From: Ficedula albicollis
Taxonomy: Eukaryota; Chordata; Aves; Passeriformes; Muscicapidae
Length of the DNA stretch: 64,000 bases
NCBI RefSeq assembly: GCF_000247815.1
Contig: NC_021683.1
Coordinates: 16,544,779 to 16,608,778, forward strand
Direction of reading: 5' to 3'
Shown here in pieces: positions 28,101 to 35,500 of the stretch (positions are counted from its first letter, which is position 1; the number at the start of each line of letters is the position of its first letter). The notes beneath the pieces were generated by a model. That model saw only the letters and a list, made by a program, of their open reading frames with translations. It was not told where the DNA came from and made no database searches. The position numbers and the translations under genes are program-made.

Positions 28101-30309
28101 GATTAAGTATTCCACAATAATTCTTAATTCTACAGAATTTATGCACTAATTTTGCTGGGAGCAATTTGATATTTCTCTGCAGCAGCACACCAACATCTGG
28201 CCCATCAAGCTCACAAATGCCAGGACTTTTAACCGAGCCAATGCTTTCCAGAATGAATACATTTGTTAAGCACATCAAACACTAATTTGCTAACTGTGCA
28301 AAGGCAGCCACCAAATTGACACCAATACATACTTGAGCTTTCTGTTTTTTCCAATGGATGAGCTATGCACAATATACTAAAGCTTTCCTCTTTTTCATTG
28401 TAAAAGGTTTCCTCAAAGAGAACAGGTACTGAGAGAGTGTAATTAAAACCAGCTCCTAGAATGATGAGGTTTCCTTGTATGAAGATCTCCTGAAAAAAAA
28501 CAAAGAGCAGATCAAGTGTGAAACTCTGCCAGAAAAAAAGTTACTCTTTGCCTTCTGCCTTGCACAGTTACATTTCCAAGGGGGAGGAGAGAAACTTGCA
28601 ATGTAAATAAGCTCCATATTGGAGAAATTTCACATTTTCATGTTGTGTTGACATTGAAACAAAGGCTCCTTCATTGTGCAATGACTGCCTGAACCTTGCT
28701 TACAGCCACTTCTTTTTCAAGTTTATAGCAAGGGATTTCAGACAATCACCAATGTCTTGTTTGCAGATTTTAGAGCACTCTTAATAGAAAGGAAATTTTA
28801 AAAATCCAACAACTTAATATCAGGACTTAAGCCCAGCCTCAAAAAACCACCACACACCTTGGCTGCATTTCTCACACTTAGCTTTCTTTTCCCAGCAACT
28901 CCAGTAAGGACATCTGCAATAGGAAGATTCAGATGGCAGCCTGCAAACTCTCTAGTGCAAGCTATATATCCATGTTCTCAGACTGTACTGCAAAATTACA
29001 AATGAAAAACCTGGGATCCTACTCAGTGTCAGCCCTGCTTGACTCTTCTGTAACCATCAGTTCACACAATCAGTCAGCAGCAGCAGCAAATCACTTACTG
29101 GAATGTCCCCAAGCCACATTCAGATAAAAAACAGAAATACCTTCCCATTTAAGGTTTGAAATTTTTCTTCTAGTGGCTTCAGAACATAAGATTCAAACTG
29201 GCAGGTAGAAAGACTGTTGCTTGAAAGGCTTCCTTTGCATGGAACTAGCACCTAAAAAAAGGTTAAATCATGCTTAAGAGAAATGCTCTGTATTACCAGC
29301 TATAAATCAATACCTTTTGTCTTTAAGAGGAAGCAATTAATTTGGGCTTAGAGATATTTGCAGTAAACATATAAGAACAATAGGTGCTTTTATTTGAATA
29401 ATAAGGAAAGGTTATCACTAGACACAGTCTAATAATTAACATAGAAATTTCACCCAGTAGCTTATCTGAAAAAGGCTGACAGATGCAACTGAAGCAAACA
29501 ATACTAAAGGAAGTAAATTAAATGTTTAGTTAATTAGCATCAGCCACAAATGTCTTAAAGTAACAACAAATGACTTAAAATTAAGCAGTTAATAAGAAAG
29601 TGAAGTATATTTTCAAACTCAAATGAAAATCCATCAGAAAGAAAAAGATCAAAGGTTATAAACATCTTGGGTTTGGATCAACAGGCTGGCAATCTGGGAC
29701 AAATTCTTAATTAGAAAGAAATTTTATCATAAGGTAGCAAGAGCCTCCCTGTTTAATTGAGTCTCTACACACTTAATTGTGAATGAAAATTAATTGCAAA
29801 ATACTCGGATTAGTAAATATTAAGGACTGGAGTTTTTATTCCAGGTCAGTGTAATAGCTTTATTCTGCTATAAAATGCTGTCAAATGAGTAACTGCTTGT
29901 CCACCAAGCATTTCAAGCATTCCTTTTAAGTTATAAACTTGAGAGAATATGTAACTTCAGTTCACAGCAAAGCAAATAAGTTTCCTGTAGAGTTTAGAAA
30001 CAACACCAACCTTAGCTTTTTACTACTATGCAATATATCAAGAGGTCCATATTAGTAAATAATGTGCAACAAACTAAAAATTGTTCTGCTTCATTTCCAG
30101 GTTTTGTAGGCTTGAACTAATCTTTACGCATTTCATAGCTAATGTGATTTAAATTAAAATAGCTACTATTTACTAAGCAACATTTAAATGTACTTTTTCA
30201 TACTTACAATACCATGGAGTTCTGCAACTTTACTGCATAGATCAGGACGTCGCTTCTGAATGGCCAAATAAAAGGGATTTTTCAAGATATCTTCATCATA
30301 CATAGCCAT
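1064..30309 (-). CDS. ANKRD27: ANKRD27 / VARP, 27 coding exons, C-terminus off the left edge
   Basis: VARP is a VPS9-domain exchange factor for Rab21 and an effector of Rab32/38. It binds VAMP7 and the retromer subunit VPS29 on endosomes and lysosome-related organelles. Joining the exons 30309-30208, 29251-29141, 28489-28333, 26819-26665, 26359-26300, 26206-26153, 26062-25997, 25918-25842, 25481-25360, 24476-24398, 23577-23445, 18870-18778, 17983-17856, 17410-17328, 16594-16479, 15736-15644, 15279-15082, 14770-14711, 14589-14470, 11027-10983, 8228-8106, 6306-6109, 5081-4962, 4460-4299, 3329-3221, 1748-1667 and 1136-1064 gives 973 codons with no internal stop. All introns are GT-AG and all phases agree. 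Domain order is N-terminal region (1-230), VPS9 (about 235-372), first ankyrin block (about 400-610), Ser-rich linker (630-670), second ankyrin block (about 670-890) and tail. The human protein is about 1,050 aa, so roughly 75 residues are missing. I see no acceptable last exon in 1-1063. Confidence 0.97.
1667..1748 (-). CDS. ANKRD27: ANKRD27 coding exon 26 (codons 922-949)
   Basis: This 82 nt exon encodes [20 protein letters not shown] and SINRFN. It diverges from mammals but aligns in length and in the DxPxxRQ spacing. The phase (one base in, two out) fits both neighbours exactly. The acceptor is cccccag and the donor gtaagc. Confidence 0.88.
2453..2636 (+). repeat. Dispersed direct repeat, copy A
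   Basis: This copy matches 3641-3826 in the same orientation, from gaatctgtggtccttaagct through ggtatcaaaag. By eye it keeps roughly three quarters of bases, with small indels. The family is not recognised. Only this segment is shared between the two introns. Confidence 0.75.
3221..3329 (-). CDS. ANKRD27: ANKRD27 coding exon 25 (codons 886-922)
   Basis: This 109 nt exon encodes [20 protein letters not shown] and [12 protein letters not shown]. The VTVKIRKK strand is highly conserved in VARP after the last ankyrin repeat. It ends one base into a codon at a gtacct donor. Confidence 0.94.
3641..3826 (+). repeat. Dispersed direct repeat, copy B
   Basis: This is the partner of 2453-2636. The shared blocks include aagctccatctcagagg, atgttattgctatta and ggggaaggtcaga. 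No terminal inverted repeats or poly-A tail are visible. It may be an old interspersed element or the remains of a local duplication. Confidence 0.75.
4174..4288 (+). repeat. GC-rich minisatellite next to exon 24 donor
   Basis: There are about five imperfect copies of a roughly 20 bp unit built on gtgagccatggccagcccc. They end about ten bases before the exon 24 splice donor on the minus strand. Copy number is probably variable. Confidence 0.85.
4299..4460 (-). CDS. ANKRD27: ANKRD27 coding exon 24 (GC-rich ankyrin repeats)
   Basis: This 162 nt exon (codons 832-885) encodes [20 protein letters not shown] and ends AADCAEP. Third positions are mostly G or C, and several residues that are usually polar or aromatic in the family are Ala, Arg or Leu here. 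A minisatellite starts about 10 bases past the gtgagt donor. Confidence 0.94.
4962..5081 (-). CDS. ANKRD27: ANKRD27 coding exon 23 (ankyrin repeat)
   Basis: This exon is 120 nt, phase 0, codons 792-831. It begins [20 protein letters not shown] and has the ankyrin signature [12 protein letters not shown]. Codon use is AT-ending, in contrast with both neighbouring exons. The donor is gtaaga. Confidence 0.96.
5082..6108. other. ANKRD27 intron 22/23
   Basis: This is AT-rich intron with a pyrimidine-rich stretch near 5400-5600. Apart from the tandem repeat at 6043-6104, nothing else is recognised. Confidence 0.5.
6043..6104 (+). repeat. Short GC-rich tandem repeat next to exon 22 donor
   Basis: These are degenerate repeats of gtgccaggggagctg-like units immediately past the donor of ANKRD27 coding exon 22, in an otherwise AT-rich intron. 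Confidence 0.6.
6109..6306 (-). CDS. ANKRD27: ANKRD27 coding exon 22 (GC-rich ankyrin repeats)
   Basis: This 198 nt exon (codons 726-791) encodes [20 protein letters not shown] and later [13 protein letters not shown]. Third codon positions are almost all G or C, unlike the exon before and the exon after. A GC-rich imperfect repeat lies just past the donor. Confidence 0.95.
7418..7506 (+). repeat. A/C-rich low-complexity tract
   Basis: This run is built from caaaac, ccaaac and aaacaa words with almost no G or T. It is simple-sequence DNA inside the ANKRD27 intron 6307-8105, in which nothing else is recognised. Confidence 0.8.
8106..8228 (-). CDS. ANKRD27: ANKRD27 coding exon 21 (second Cys motif)
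   Basis: This exon is 123 nt, phase 0, codons 685-725. It encodes [17 protein letters not shown], an acidic run, then [10 protein letters not shown] at residues 711-720, the second VPS29-binding cysteine motif. A longer open frame over the same bases in another frame is a shadow. The donor is gttgga, slightly unusual. Confidence 0.95.
8229..10982. other. ANKRD27 intron 20/21
   Basis: This is AT-rich intron of 2.8 kb. Short open frames on both strands carry no recognisable protein. No repeat family was recognised. Confidence 0.5.
10983..11027 (-). CDS. ANKRD27: ANKRD27 coding exon 20 (45 nt, codons 670-684)
   Basis: This very short exon encodes [15 protein letters not shown], the first helix of the second ankyrin block. 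It is flanked by introns of 3.4 and 2.8 kb. It was found only by splice sites (ttcatacatag acceptor, gtgagt donor) and the family sequence. Confidence 0.93.
11028..14469. other. ANKRD27 intron 19/20
   Basis: This 3.4 kb intron contains only short open frames without family resemblance. No element boundaries or exon-like segments of ANKRD27 are missing here, since the flanking exons join in phase. Confidence 0.5.
14470..14589 (-). CDS. ANKRD27: ANKRD27 coding exon 19 (Ser-rich linker)
   Basis: This exon is 120 nt, phase 0, codons 630-669. It begins [20 protein letters not shown] and is rich in serine, as is the linker between ankyrin blocks in other VARPs. It probably carries phosphorylation sites, which is inference. 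Confidence 0.93.
14711..14770 (-). CDS. ANKRD27: ANKRD27 coding exon 18 (codons 610-629)
   Basis: This exon is 60 nt, phase 0, and encodes [20 protein letters not shown], the exit from the first ankyrin block. The donor is gtaaca. Confidence 0.9.
15082..15279 (-). CDS. ANKRD27: ANKRD27 coding exon 17 (ankyrin repeats)
   Basis: This 198 nt exon (codons 544-609) contains [20 protein letters not shown] and [20 protein letters not shown], two ankyrin steps closing the first block. The donor is gtattc, weaker than its neighbours. Confidence 0.95.
15644..15736 (-). CDS. ANKRD27: ANKRD27 coding exon 16 (ankyrin repeat)
   Basis: This exon is 93 nt, phase 0, and encodes [20 protein letters not shown] and [11 protein letters not shown]. 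It is an ankyrin repeat with the usual NGNTALHLA loop. The donor is gtaagt. Confidence 0.95.
16479..16594 (-). CDS. ANKRD27: ANKRD27 coding exon 15 (ankyrin repeat)
   Basis: This 116 nt exon encodes [20 protein letters not shown] and [18 protein letters not shown], a full ankyrin helix-turn-helix step. The donor is gtaagc, phase 0. Confidence 0.95.
17328..17410 (-). CDS. ANKRD27: ANKRD27 coding exon 14 (ankyrin repeat)
   Basis: This 83 nt exon encodes [20 protein letters not shown] and LHIAAIC. The TPLHIAA signature opens an ankyrin repeat of the first block, which in VARP carries the VAMP7 and Rab32/38 surfaces. The donor is gtgagt. Confidence 0.95.
17856..17983 (-). CDS. ANKRD27: ANKRD27 coding exon 13 (first Cys motif)
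   Basis: This exon encodes codons 404-446. Residues 431-440 read [10 protein letters not shown], the first of two short cysteine motifs that in mammalian VARP bind zinc and dock on VPS29 of retromer. All four cysteines are kept. The donor is gtgagc, leaving two bases of a glycine codon. Confidence 0.95.
18778..18870 (-). CDS. ANKRD27: ANKRD27 coding exon 12 (codons 373-403)
   Basis: This exon is 93 nt, phase 0, and encodes [20 protein letters not shown] then [11 protein letters not shown]. It links the VPS9 domain to the first ankyrin block. Confidence 0.93.
18871..23444. other. ANKRD27 intron 11/12
   Basis: This is the largest internal intron (4.6 kb). It holds a poly-T run near 22,366 and otherwise nothing recognised. 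The flanking exons are in phase 0 and adjacent in the protein, so no exon is hidden. Confidence 0.5.
23445..23577 (-). CDS. ANKRD27: ANKRD27 coding exon 11 (codons 328-372, VPS9 end)
   Basis: This 133 nt exon encodes [10 protein letters not shown], with the conserved VPS9 tyrosine at about residue 334, then [17 protein letters not shown], the last VPS9 helix. The exon ends in phase 0. The following intron is 4.6 kb, one of the largest in the gene. Confidence 0.95.
24398..24476 (-). CDS. ANKRD27: ANKRD27 coding exon 10 (codons 302-328, VPS9 core)
   Basis: This 79 nt exon encodes the VPS9 core [19 protein letters not shown] (residues 309-327). The acidic pair and the proline are the conserved Rab-contacting positions of the VPS9 family. 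The catalytic surface therefore looks intact. Confidence 0.95.
25360..25481 (-). CDS. ANKRD27: ANKRD27 coding exon 9 (codons 261-302, VPS9)
   Basis: This 122 nt exon encodes [20 protein letters not shown], then [15 protein letters not shown]. The KL.CL..V segment is typical of the first helices of VPS9 domains. The donor is gtcagt, leaving one base of a valine codon. Confidence 0.94.
25842..25918 (-). CDS. ANKRD27: ANKRD27 coding exon 8 (codons 236-261, VPS9 start)
   Basis: This 77 nt exon encodes [20 protein letters not shown] followed by VKPEF. It begins the VPS9 domain, ends two bases into a codon and has a gtgaga donor. Confidence 0.93.
25997..26062 (-). CDS. ANKRD27: ANKRD27 coding exon 7 (codons 214-235)
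   Basis: This exon is 66 nt, phase 0, and encodes [20 protein letters not shown] plus SE, leading into the VPS9 domain. The donor is gtaagt. Confidence 0.93.
26153..26206 (-). CDS. ANKRD27: ANKRD27 coding exon 6 (codons 196-213)
   Basis: This exon is 54 nt, phase 0, and encodes [18 protein letters not shown], a helical segment just before the VPS9 core. The donor is gtaagc. It is too short to stand out as an open frame and was found by splice sites and family similarity. Confidence 0.92.
26300..26359 (-). CDS. ANKRD27: ANKRD27 coding exon 5 (codons 176-195)
   Basis: This exon is 60 nt, phase 0, and encodes [20 protein letters not shown], part of the helical lead-in to the VPS9 domain. The donor is gtaaag. 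Confidence 0.93.
26665..26819 (-). CDS. ANKRD27: ANKRD27 coding exon 4 (codons 124-175)
   Basis: This 155 nt exon encodes ...[16 protein letters not shown] and ERKSLRHYI, diagnostic of VARP. Two donors are possible at its 3' end. gtcagt after codon ATA is chosen because the next exon opens in phase 0 with DSVNALYTK, as in the family. Confidence 0.93.
26820..28332. other. ANKRD27 intron 3/4
   Basis: This is a 1.5 kb AT-rich intron. Nothing is recognised in it. Confidence 0.45.
28333..28489 (-). CDS. ANKRD27: ANKRD27 coding exon 3 (codons 72-124)
   Basis: This 157 nt exon encodes [15 protein letters not shown]... and the well conserved [19 protein letters not shown] stretch. It ends one base into a serine codon at a gtatgt donor. 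Confidence 0.95.
29141..29251 (-). CDS. ANKRD27: ANKRD27 coding exon 2 (codons 35-71)
   Basis: This 111 nt exon is in phase 0 at both ends. It begins [12 protein letters not shown] and ends [10 protein letters not shown]. It belongs to the N-terminal region before the VPS9 domain, the part of VARP that recruits retromer-linked partners. Confidence 0.95.
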
Positions 30310-30338
30310 ATGGATTTCAGATATTCCAAGGAGATGTT
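30208..30338 (-). CDS. ANKRD27: ANKRD27 start exon (5' UTR end plus codons 1-34)
   Basis: The acceptor ends ...gtattttag at 30339-30340, leaving 29 nt of UTR. The coding part is 30309-30208 and begins [18 protein letters not shown], which is the VARP N-terminus. The donor is gtaagt and the exon ends in phase 0. An upstream in-frame ATG at 30372 lies in the intron and is not used. A second ATG (codon 3) follows the first, but family alignment favours the first. Confidence 0.95.
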
Positions 30339-31934
30339 CTAAAATACATATGGAGAATGCTTGATGTATCATACATGGTCTCTCTTAAAACATAATATTT
30401 AGGAATATCTAGGGGCAGTTTGATTCTCCTTGTCCAAAAGGAAAAAGCAGTTTCAAGTCTTAATGTAAACAGCCAATGGCATTGCTTAACTACTAACTAA
30501 AGTTACTTAGAAGTTATTCAGACAATATTTTTCCTTGATTATACATTTCCAATCACACAGTTATCACACAGTGTCTCCTTAGGCCTTCCAGGTGTTGGAG
30601 TCTAACCATGAATATCAGAGAGAAGCTAAGATCAGAATTATCATCACTTTGACATACAAACTAACTTCTCCTGCTGAGAGTAATGCCAAGAGACAAATCA
30701 ACAGCTTTTTCGCAGCAGATTCTATTGCACCACAGGACATTGATGCTTTTGCACTGTGCTCATGTAAGTCTTAAAACTCACCTCTATAAGGATTATTCAT
30801 ACACACCAATGAGACACCCAGGCAGTGTAACAGAAGCCCTAGTGTAAGGCAACCCTCAACTTTCCAGGGAAAGTTAGAGGTGCACTAAGGAGATATGAAT
30901 ATCCATGTCATAACTAAAAAACCACCATGAAATTTATCATAATTTGTGGTCATGTCTACTCCCCTGAAGAGTCTCAGTGATTTGAGGTCAGGCTGGCTAA
31001 ACAGAGTGCAAAAGAGCAACTGGAGATTGAAAATCCAGCCTGCAAATACTGGAAATGCCATCACTAGGTGTCACAGTGCCCTGGAGAAGATGATCCCTAA
31101 GGAATCAGACCTTCACCTGCTCGCTTCCTCAATTCCAATTCTCTGTAACATCATACACAAGGGCAGGAAAAACCCTAACAGGCTCCTCCTGGAATAACTT
31201 CAGAAATTTTTTTTTTAACAATAATTGAGATTAACAGGCACACAAATACTTTAATAACAAGCTTGCTCTAACTTTCCCCTCATGCAGGTTCCCTTAGTAA
31301 TCAAGAGAAGTTGCATGATTTCCTCATGCAATTTCAGCTGTATATAGTCAGAAAGGGTGAGCACAGGTAGAGACTTTAATTTGAGCACACCACCCTTACA
31401 CAACCAGTATCCCCCCATTTCCTCCAATACAGAATCATTCCTAGCATGTTATTTGCTCAGTGTGAGCTCACTGATTCAAGGGAGTGGAAAAACATATACC
31501 AGATTCCTCAAAAATCTGAGTTCCAGCCACACTATCAGCTGATCTACAGCCTAGTAGCTGAGCTGGGCTCTGGTCCCTCCTTCTGATCAGGCAGAAGCAG
31601 AGCTCCCTTAGAGCTGAACATAAACACAACCAGTTAAAGCTGCAAGTCATTTCCACTATAAAGGTAACACCACTTAGTTACAGCTTGGACAGCCCCAAAC
31701 TGAACCACTGATCTGGTGGCAGGTAAGTGCCTCAAGCAGTTTTCCTGCACAATTCCAGACAAAATGGTCCATCTGCTTTCAAAGCATACAATAACACCAA
31801 GAGCTTCTATGAAAGGCTACTTATCCAGTGCTCCCATATCAGCACAGCTAACACAATGGGGAAGAAAATGTTTGCTTATTGACATCTTTGGAACACCAAG
31901 TTGACTAATTAAAGACTATGAACCTGGGAAAAGT

Positions 31935-32520
31935 CCAGCTTAATTTAACATGGGCTCAATATGAGCCAGCAACCTGCATTTGAAGCCCCAAAACCAACCA
32001 TGTCCTGGGCTCATCCCCCTGCATGGGCAGGGGATCAAGGAAGGGAAATCTGTCCCTCTACCCTGCTCAGGTGAGACCCCTCCTGCAGATCTGCCCCAGT
32101 CCTGGGGCACAAGGACATGGAGCTGCTGCAGAAAGTCAAGAGAGGGGTACAAAGACAGGCAGAGAGAGCTGGGGAGAGCTCAGCCTGGAAAAGAGAAGGC
32201 TCCAGGGAGACTTTATTGCACCCTCTAGTACCTAAATGGGCTGGAGAGAGACTTCAAACAAGGGCTTGAAGTGACAGGACAAGGAAAAGAGCTTCCCTCT
32301 GAAAGAGGGTGGATTTGTATTAAATGCACAGAAGAAATTCCTCCCTGTGAGGGTGCTGAGGCCCTGGCACAGAAGCTGTGGCTGCCCCATCCCTGGAAGT
32401 GTCCAAGGCCAGGCTGGACAGCTCTGGTAGAAGGTGTCCCTGCCCATGGCCAGGGTGCAATGAGATGAGCTTTAAGGCCTCTTCCAACCCAGACCAGCCA
32501 ATTCTATAATCCATGATCTG
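31935..32520 (+). mobile_element. CR1 LINE, 5'-truncated 3' end
   Basis: CR1 hallmarks are present: gacatggagctgctg-like text, gctcagcctgg..aagagaaggctc, the aaggccaggctggaca block, and the terminal attctat..atgat motif at about 32,500-32,516. The element is diverged and has no long open frame. Confidence 0.88.
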
Positions 32521-35500
32521 TCCTACCACAGTGTCTGGTAAACAGGATGATCACCACTAATTCCACCACATGATTACTATAAAGATTTCTTAGCAGGTAG
32601 CTGCAATCCAAGTTCAAGCTGTGGGCTTCTTCCTCAGCCAGTTCAGAGGGAAGAAGAGACAGCATAAGCCCTGTGGCAGGTCTGCTGCAGGAAAACAGAT
32701 CTCTCACTGCTGATCTACACAACAGCAGGGCTCAGACACACCTTCTTAGGCAGGGCTAGCTAGCTACAAAAACCCCTGCCTGCTGAACATCTGGCTAGGC
32801 CACAATTCCAATCAAGTCTTAATGACTGCAGCTTGCAGTCCAAAACATGACTCAGTGACAAATTAGTATATATAACTAAATAAAATTTAGTCAAAGTCAG
32901 GCACCAAGCAGGTACTTGCGTATACATGTGTATATATACACAGGTGCAACCTGCAAAATAGTTTGCTACAGCAAGACTTGAGAGCCCCACATCCTTTCTT
33001 TTTTTTGTTTTGGATGGTTTTGGATGTTCCTGTCCTCATCACAGGAGTAAAACTGACTGGAGCAGAGCCTGAAGAAAGAAAGGCAAAGGAGCCCTGTAAG
33101 CAGAAACAAATCCATGGAAGGCAGTGATGCTTATAACTAACAAACTGCATAAAGCAGGTAAGGATTTTTCTTCCCCACAGGTGGATCAAGCTTTCAGTGA
33201 AGGGCATTTTCCCCACATTTTAGAAGTAGGCCTTAACTGAAGAAAACATGCTCAGGTTACAGATCAGGAACACCTTCCAAAAGTGAAGATAAACACATGG
33301 TTTAGATTGCTTAGCAAAGCTATCAAGTCTCTCAGGTTGTAAATCTCCAAGAATGTGTCACACAAACCTCTAGGAGAGGTGACAGTGGACATAGCAAATC
33401 TGGAGGGTGAATTACCTGGTCTGTTGAGACACTTCCCAAATCAAGCTTTCATTAATGCAGTTGTCCCACTGAGACAGTTTCATCTGCCTTCAGTTTGGTG
33501 AATTTGGGTATCTGTCCAAGCAGCAGAAGATGGGACTGCTGTGATCCTCCCCAAGACAGTGATGTAAGATGTTCACACACCACACACTGTCAGGGGAAAA
33601 AGCATACTGACACAAGGAGGCAACCAAGCATGAGACTGCAGTGCTAAAACTGCAGTGCACAAATGTCTCAAAGAGCTTTATTGTCAGTCTGTCAGCCTAA
33701 CAACTCTTCAAGTCCAAAGACTTCTTCCCATAACAGAAGAGGAAAAGAACACATACCATATATCCTCCTCATTCAAAAACCTCCACCTCACCATCAAAAA
33801 AACCCCCCACTGATAAGCTTTGCCCAGAAAGAAATTTAAAGTAACACTTCATTCCCTGGCAAAAAAGATGTAAGAAATTTATGTGAGGAGGAGAAGCTCC
33901 CACAGAAAGCCTGACCTCATGAAGCTTGCTGCCTGTCTGACCTCCTTAAACACTGCCTGCACCTGAAAACAAAAACAAAACAAAAAAAAAAGCAACTGAA
34001 GTACTTTAATAATCATCACTGTTGGACCATCTCAGGAAGAGCTTGAAATTATAATCTTCAATTCCCAGTTCATGAGCTATACACCACAACTAGTTTTCTA
34101 AATACTTAGCTGTAGCCACAGATTCTTTTACTACAAAACTACTGACAGGATTGAATCACACTTGGAGCTCCATCAAGGAGTGAAAAGAAACTGCCTTCAA
34201 ACACTGAATTCTGGCATTTTAGTTACTGTAATGCACCTAAGGTGCCATTGATGTGCTCCACCCCAGGAAGGAAGGTAAAACTTGTAGTTCACACCCTTGA
34301 GCAGAGCAGATGGGAGCTCTGCACTGCTCCCTGCATGCACATTCCTACACAGCAGGAAACAACCCCCACTGGCCACAGTAGTACTGTTTTGAGAATCACA
34401 ACTCTCCATTTCCTTCCCTTTTCTCTCTCCCTTACCCATGCAGCTGTTCAGTGTCTCATTAGGGGATAGCTATCATATTTGATTAAAATATGGGTATGAA
34501 AAACAACAGGTGGAATATTTATTACCTAAAACAGTTTAGTTACTGTATTCACTTGGCCCCCCATCACCTTCCCACAGCATTCTCCAGAGACAGAAGTGTG
34601 GATGTAGAAACAATTTAAGTCCTCAAAAAAAAGAAAAAAATAAACCAAACCAAAGGAATTTAGTCTACAGATTCAAGTGAGTACATTAAAGCTTCCCCAA
34701 AGCTCAGGCACTTTTGAGATTAAGTCAATTTCTTTCCACCCCAAAAGTTAAATGCATCTGAAAATACTGGCTAATGCATTGCTGTAATTCTAGGAACACA
34801 TTAGAATTCTCCATTAAGAGTTGGCAGAATACAACATCCAGCTTCAACCTAATGAAACTTGGGGGTGATGCAGACTTACTTTTCTAGCTGCACCTTGGAC
34901 AGCTTTAGCTTTACAGTGAAAACAGAAAATGCACAAAGCCTTATATACGTTACCAGAAGTGATAAATACTTAACAGAACACTCATTAAAAACTATAATCA
35001 GGTACATTCACATGGAAGTTTACCAAATTCTATCATGCTGAGCAGTAAAGCAATACTCAAGCACCAATGTTATATAAAAGGTTTAAATGGAATCACTTCC
35101 GTATATGGCTTCATGCCTGTAAACACAGAAATAGCTCAAATTGCTGGAAGAACAGAAGCTAGCTGGATCAGACAATCTAATAAGCATTATGTTGCAGTTT
35201 AAAAAAAACCTGATAATCAATCTTACAACAGGCTAATCCTTTCTAGATCAAAAGCAGAGTGATAATTATAACAATATAACTACGGTACAAAGGACACCTC
35301 AAGTGAAAAACATGGAATCTAAGCATGCCACTGTCTTCTCTAACACATGGAAATGAAGTCTAATTACCTTTGGTACTGAAAACAGTGAATAGGAATAAAT
35401 TCTGACAGTTCATTTTCTCATTGGTGTTTTCCTTTGGAGAGGGACAAGTGAAGAACCTTTTCCAGAGCTTGCAGGTTTCAGTTCCTTTTAAGAAGTACTT